NCBI GenBank assembly: GCA_919901895.1
Contig: CAKKQI010000194.1
Location: 1-6,521 of the forward strand
Length of the DNA stretch: 6,521 bases
Origin: Candidatus Brocadiaceae bacterium
Lineage (GTDB): Bacteria; Planctomycetota; MHYJ01; JACQXL01; CAKKQI01
Direction of reading: 5' to 3'
The stretch's first letter is position 1, and each line of letters begins with the position of its first letter. The translations under genes were made by a program, and so were the position numbers. Below, piece by piece: positions 4,450-6,521 of this stretch. The notes below the pieces were generated by a model. It searched no databases and was not told where the DNA came from. It saw nothing but the letters and a program-made list of their open reading frames with translations.

Positions 4450-6521
4450 ATGAAAAAAGAAACGATTGAACTCATTCTAAAAAAATGCCTGGGGCACAAA
4501 AATAACGAGACGGTCCTGATTGTTACCGACGAATTATTCCGGATGGTCGCCCGCCAATTTTACGAAGGAATAACAGCCCTGGGCGTTGAGGTAACCATTA
4601 TCTGTATGACTCCGCGTGGAGTTAACGGCGAAGAACCGCCGGCGGTGGTGGCCCGGGCAATGAAAGAAACCGACATCGCCTTTTTAATTACCGCTAAATC
4701 GCTCTCACATACCCAGGCGCGCCGGTCGGCTTCCCAGTCAGACCGCCGGGTCCGGATTGCCAGTCTGCCCGGAGTTGACCCGTTCCGGCTGGAAAAATTA
4801 CTTCATATTGATTACGATGAAATGATTAAACATGGCCGGAGACTGGCCCGTTTATTCCAGCAAGCCAAAAAGGTGGAAATTAAAACGGAGGCCGGAACCA
4901 ACCTTTCGATGGAAATTAACGGACGAATCCCCTTGATCGATTCCGGTATCTTGGACCAGCCGGGTTCTTTTGGTAACCTGCCGGCCGGCGAAGTTTACCT
5001 CGCGCCGGTTGAAGGAACCGCCCAGGGAATCGTGGTGATTGACGGCAGTATGTCCGGGATCGGCAAACTGGAACAACCGATTAAAATTAAAATTAAAAAT
5101 GGCTTCGCAACGGAAATCAGTTCGCCTGAACTAAGAAAAATACTTCAATCCGCCTCCCGCCCCAATGTTACATCGAGGCGCCGCCCTTCGGGGCGAGCCT
5201 CGCCAAAGGCGGGAGGCTCGCCTAAACAGACGGAGCTGCTGGCGGCAAACGGAGACCGCTCTGCCTATAATCTGGCTGAATTGGGAATTGGGATTAACCC
5301 TCAAGCCGAGGTGGTCGGTAATATCCTGGAAGACGAAAAAGCGATCAATACCGTTCATATTGCCCTGGGAGATAATCTCAGTCTGGGCGGCCTGGTCAAA
5401 GCCCCCTGCCATTTAGACGGTGTCATCACTAATCCGGTTATAAAACTGGACGGACGGATATTATCATCTAATATTTTACAAGGAAATTTTTCCCGCCCGG
5501 GCGGAATGGTTTCCCTCTCTCAACCACTCCCGGTCTCGATTCCTCTGAACTATATCGGCACAGAATTATATCAGACTTTATTTAATAACAGCAATGACCC
5601 TCAATACGTGGTTGATTTAAAAACCCAGGTATTCTTGGAAGTGAACCAGGCCTTTGTCGATCTGTCCGGTTACCAGCATGACGAAATCATCGGAAAAATG
5701 AAAACAACCGATTTAACCCCGCCGGCGGTGCATGCTTTATTACAAACAAAAGTGGCCGCCCGGAGTAAAGACAGCGAATCGGACCGTTATGAATTCAGCG
5801 TGCTATCTAAATCCGGACAGGTGAAACCGGTGGAAATAAGCGTTCATAAATTGACCGTCAGTGGACGTGAGATTATTCTCGGTTCAATGCGCGATTTTTC
5901 GGAACGCGCGGCTCTTGAAAAAGTCCTGCGCGATAAAATTATTGAAGTCGCTAAGGCCAGCAATCGGGTAATGACCCTGACCGAAAAAATCAAGAATGTT
6001 CCTTTATTTACTTCTTCCCTGCTGGAAATTAAAAATGAAGAAGAACTCTTGCGACGTATCTGCGAAATGATTTGTGACCGGCAGGGCATCGGCTGCCTGG
6101 GCGTCTCGCTCTATCTGGTGCGGGGAGATTATCTGGAAACTTGTTATAATTATGCCTGTTCATCAACGCAAAAAATCAGACTGGGAAAAGACCATCCTTT
6201 TGCCCGGATTTTACGGGGCGAAACCCCGCCGCGGGAAAACGGTAATGAACTGATTATGCCGATTAAAGGCCGGGATAATAAACCGATTGGTTTAATTCAC
6301 CTGAAATTAGACCCGAAAGAAAAAGAATTAATTGATGATAACCCGACGGCTAAAAAAGGTTATCAGGATGTCCTCCGAACGCTGGTGAACTCAATAGGAT
6401 TAATTATTGAAAACCTGCGCCTTAACCAGAAATTGCAGATTCAATCTGTTATGGATGAACTGACCGGAGTTTATAACCGGCGCCATTTTGAAACGGTGTT
6501 AAATGATGAATTCAAACGGGC
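4450..6521 (+). CDS. M29/aminopeptidase T-like domain fused to PAS, GAF and GGDEF (start of a diguanylate cyclase); runs off right edge
   Basis: An open frame of 690 codons with no stop, ended only by the window. Residues 1 to about 355 match the short M29/aminopeptidase T-like (COG2309) family: ETVLIVTD (21-28), the PP-x-VVARAM region (63-71), SLSHTQAR (85-92), EGT (188-190), NLAELGIGINP (274-284), GNILEDEK (290-297), HIALGDN (303-309) and HLDGVI (321-326). Glu188, Glu277, His303, His321 and Asp323 correspond to the five metal ligands of M29 peptidases. Then follow a PAS domain (about 372-490, VNQAFVDLSGY at 398-408), a helical linker, a GAF domain (about 518-655, five cysteines at 538, 542, 549, 565, 570) and MDELTGVYNRRHFE (668-681), the canonical start of GGDEF. 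The GGDEF motif itself lies outside, so cyclase activity cannot be judged. No transmembrane segment or signal peptide is seen; it should be cytoplasmic. An in-frame palindromic unit encodes residues 243-258. The ATG gives the N-terminus expected of the family but has no clear Shine-Dalgarno sequence. Confidence 0.88.
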   Translation, partial: MKKETIELILKKCLGHKNNETVLIVTDELFRMVARQFYEGITALGVEVTIICMTPRGVNGEEPPAVVARAMKETDIAFLITAKSLSHTQARRSASQSDRRVRIASLPGVDPFRLEKLLHIDYDEMIKHGRRLARLFQQAKKVEIKTEAGTNLSMEINGRIPLIDSGILDQPGSFGNLPAGEVYLAPVEGTAQGIVVIDGSMSGIGKLEQPIKIKIKNGFATEISSPELRKILQSASRPNVTSRRRPSGRASPKAGGSPKQTELLAANGDRSAYNLAELGIGINPQAEVVGNILEDEKAINTVHIALGDNLSLGGLVKAPCHLDGVITNPVIKLDGRILSSNILQGNFSRPGGMVSLSQPLPVSIPLNYIGTELYQTLFNNSNDPQYVVDLKTQVFLEVNQAFVDLSGYQHDEIIGKMKTTDLTPPAVHALLQTKVAARSKDSESDRYEFSVLSKSGQVKPVEISVHKLTVSGREIILGSMRDFSERAALEKVLRDKIIEVAKASNRVMTLTEKIKNVPLFTSSLLEIKNEEELLRRICEMICDRQGIGCLGVSLYLVRGDYLETCYNYACSSTQKIRLGKDHPFARILRGETPPRENGNELIMPIKGRDNKPIGLIHLKLDPKEKELIDDNPTAKKGYQDVLRTLVNSIGLIIENLRLNQKLQIQSVMDELTGVYNRRHFETVLNDEFKR
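5176..5223 (+). repeat. Branched palindromic unit, copy 4, in frame inside the peptidase domain
   Basis: The outer stem is AGGCG (5176-5180) with CGCCT (5219-5223). It encloses CGCCC-TTCG-GGGCG (5182-5195) and a hairpin with arms AGCCTCGCC (5196-5204) and GGC-GGG-AGGCT (5208-5218) around an AAA loop, with a two-base bulge. The GCC-AAA-GGC core is the same as in copy 2. The unit is exactly 48 bases and starts and ends on codon borders, giving RRRPSGRASPKAGGSP (residues 243-258), a basic, Gly/Pro/Ser-rich stretch between the metal ligands Glu188 and Glu277, in what should be a surface loop. Alternative foldings join 5175-5201 or 5192-5222 into single long hairpins. Confidence 0.75.

Noticed and set aside
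5461..5640. Frameshift or gene boundary between the peptidase and PAS parts
   Set aside because: The same reading frame continues through the whole stretch, with no stop and no internal start with a ribosome binding site at the junction.

Overview
The window is about 6.5 kb from an uncultured, probably Gram-negative bacterium that uses the standard code. Three things point to the Gram-negative envelope: a membrane-anchored lytic transglycosylase, a protein with a signal peptide, and a GGDEF/PAS signalling protein. Base composition is moderate, with GC-rich codons mixed with AT-rich lysine and isoleucine codons, and gene junctions overlap or are very short. The phylum cannot be fixed from the sequence. 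An environmental candidate phylum is a guess based on the style of the dispersed repeats, not a result.

Layout: a minus-strand operon reads leftward from about 2118. It holds a small lytic transglycosylase (1906-1379), a Cys/Met-type PLP lyase (1379-186, one-base overlap) and the start of a secreted protein cut by the window edge (173-1). A divergent plus-strand operon starts near 2224. It holds a two-helix membrane protein (2225-2596), an enoyl-CoA hydratase-like crotonase (ATGA overlap) and a calcineurin-like metallophosphoesterase (5-base gap). The divergent region (1907-2224) carries two near-consensus sigma-70 promoters placed back to back. It also carries a 21-nt tandem repeat and a nested palindromic element that fills most of a roughly 210-nt leader of the minus operon.

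After a 307-bp spacer (4143-4449), also filled with nested palindromes, a long open frame runs from 4450 off the right edge with no stop. It encodes an M29/aminopeptidase T-like metallopeptidase domain with all five expected metal ligands, fused in frame to PAS, GAF and the start of a GGDEF (diguanylate cyclase) domain. This peptidase-to-cyclic-di-GMP architecture is the most unusual protein in the window.

The second notable signal is a family of short palindromic units. Each has an outer stem of variable sequence enclosing two adjacent hairpins, usually built on GCC-N3-GGC. Three copies are intergenic (2020-2063, 4183-4260, 4290-4338). A fourth (5176-5223) lies inside the peptidase domain, is exactly 16 codons long and keeps the frame open. 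The two intergenic sites share a larger plan: ends beginning CCCGNATT in inverted orientation, then the branched unit or units, then a perfect palindrome with an AA centre. This suggests a non-autonomous mobile or structured-RNA element. Function and mobility are inferred, not shown.
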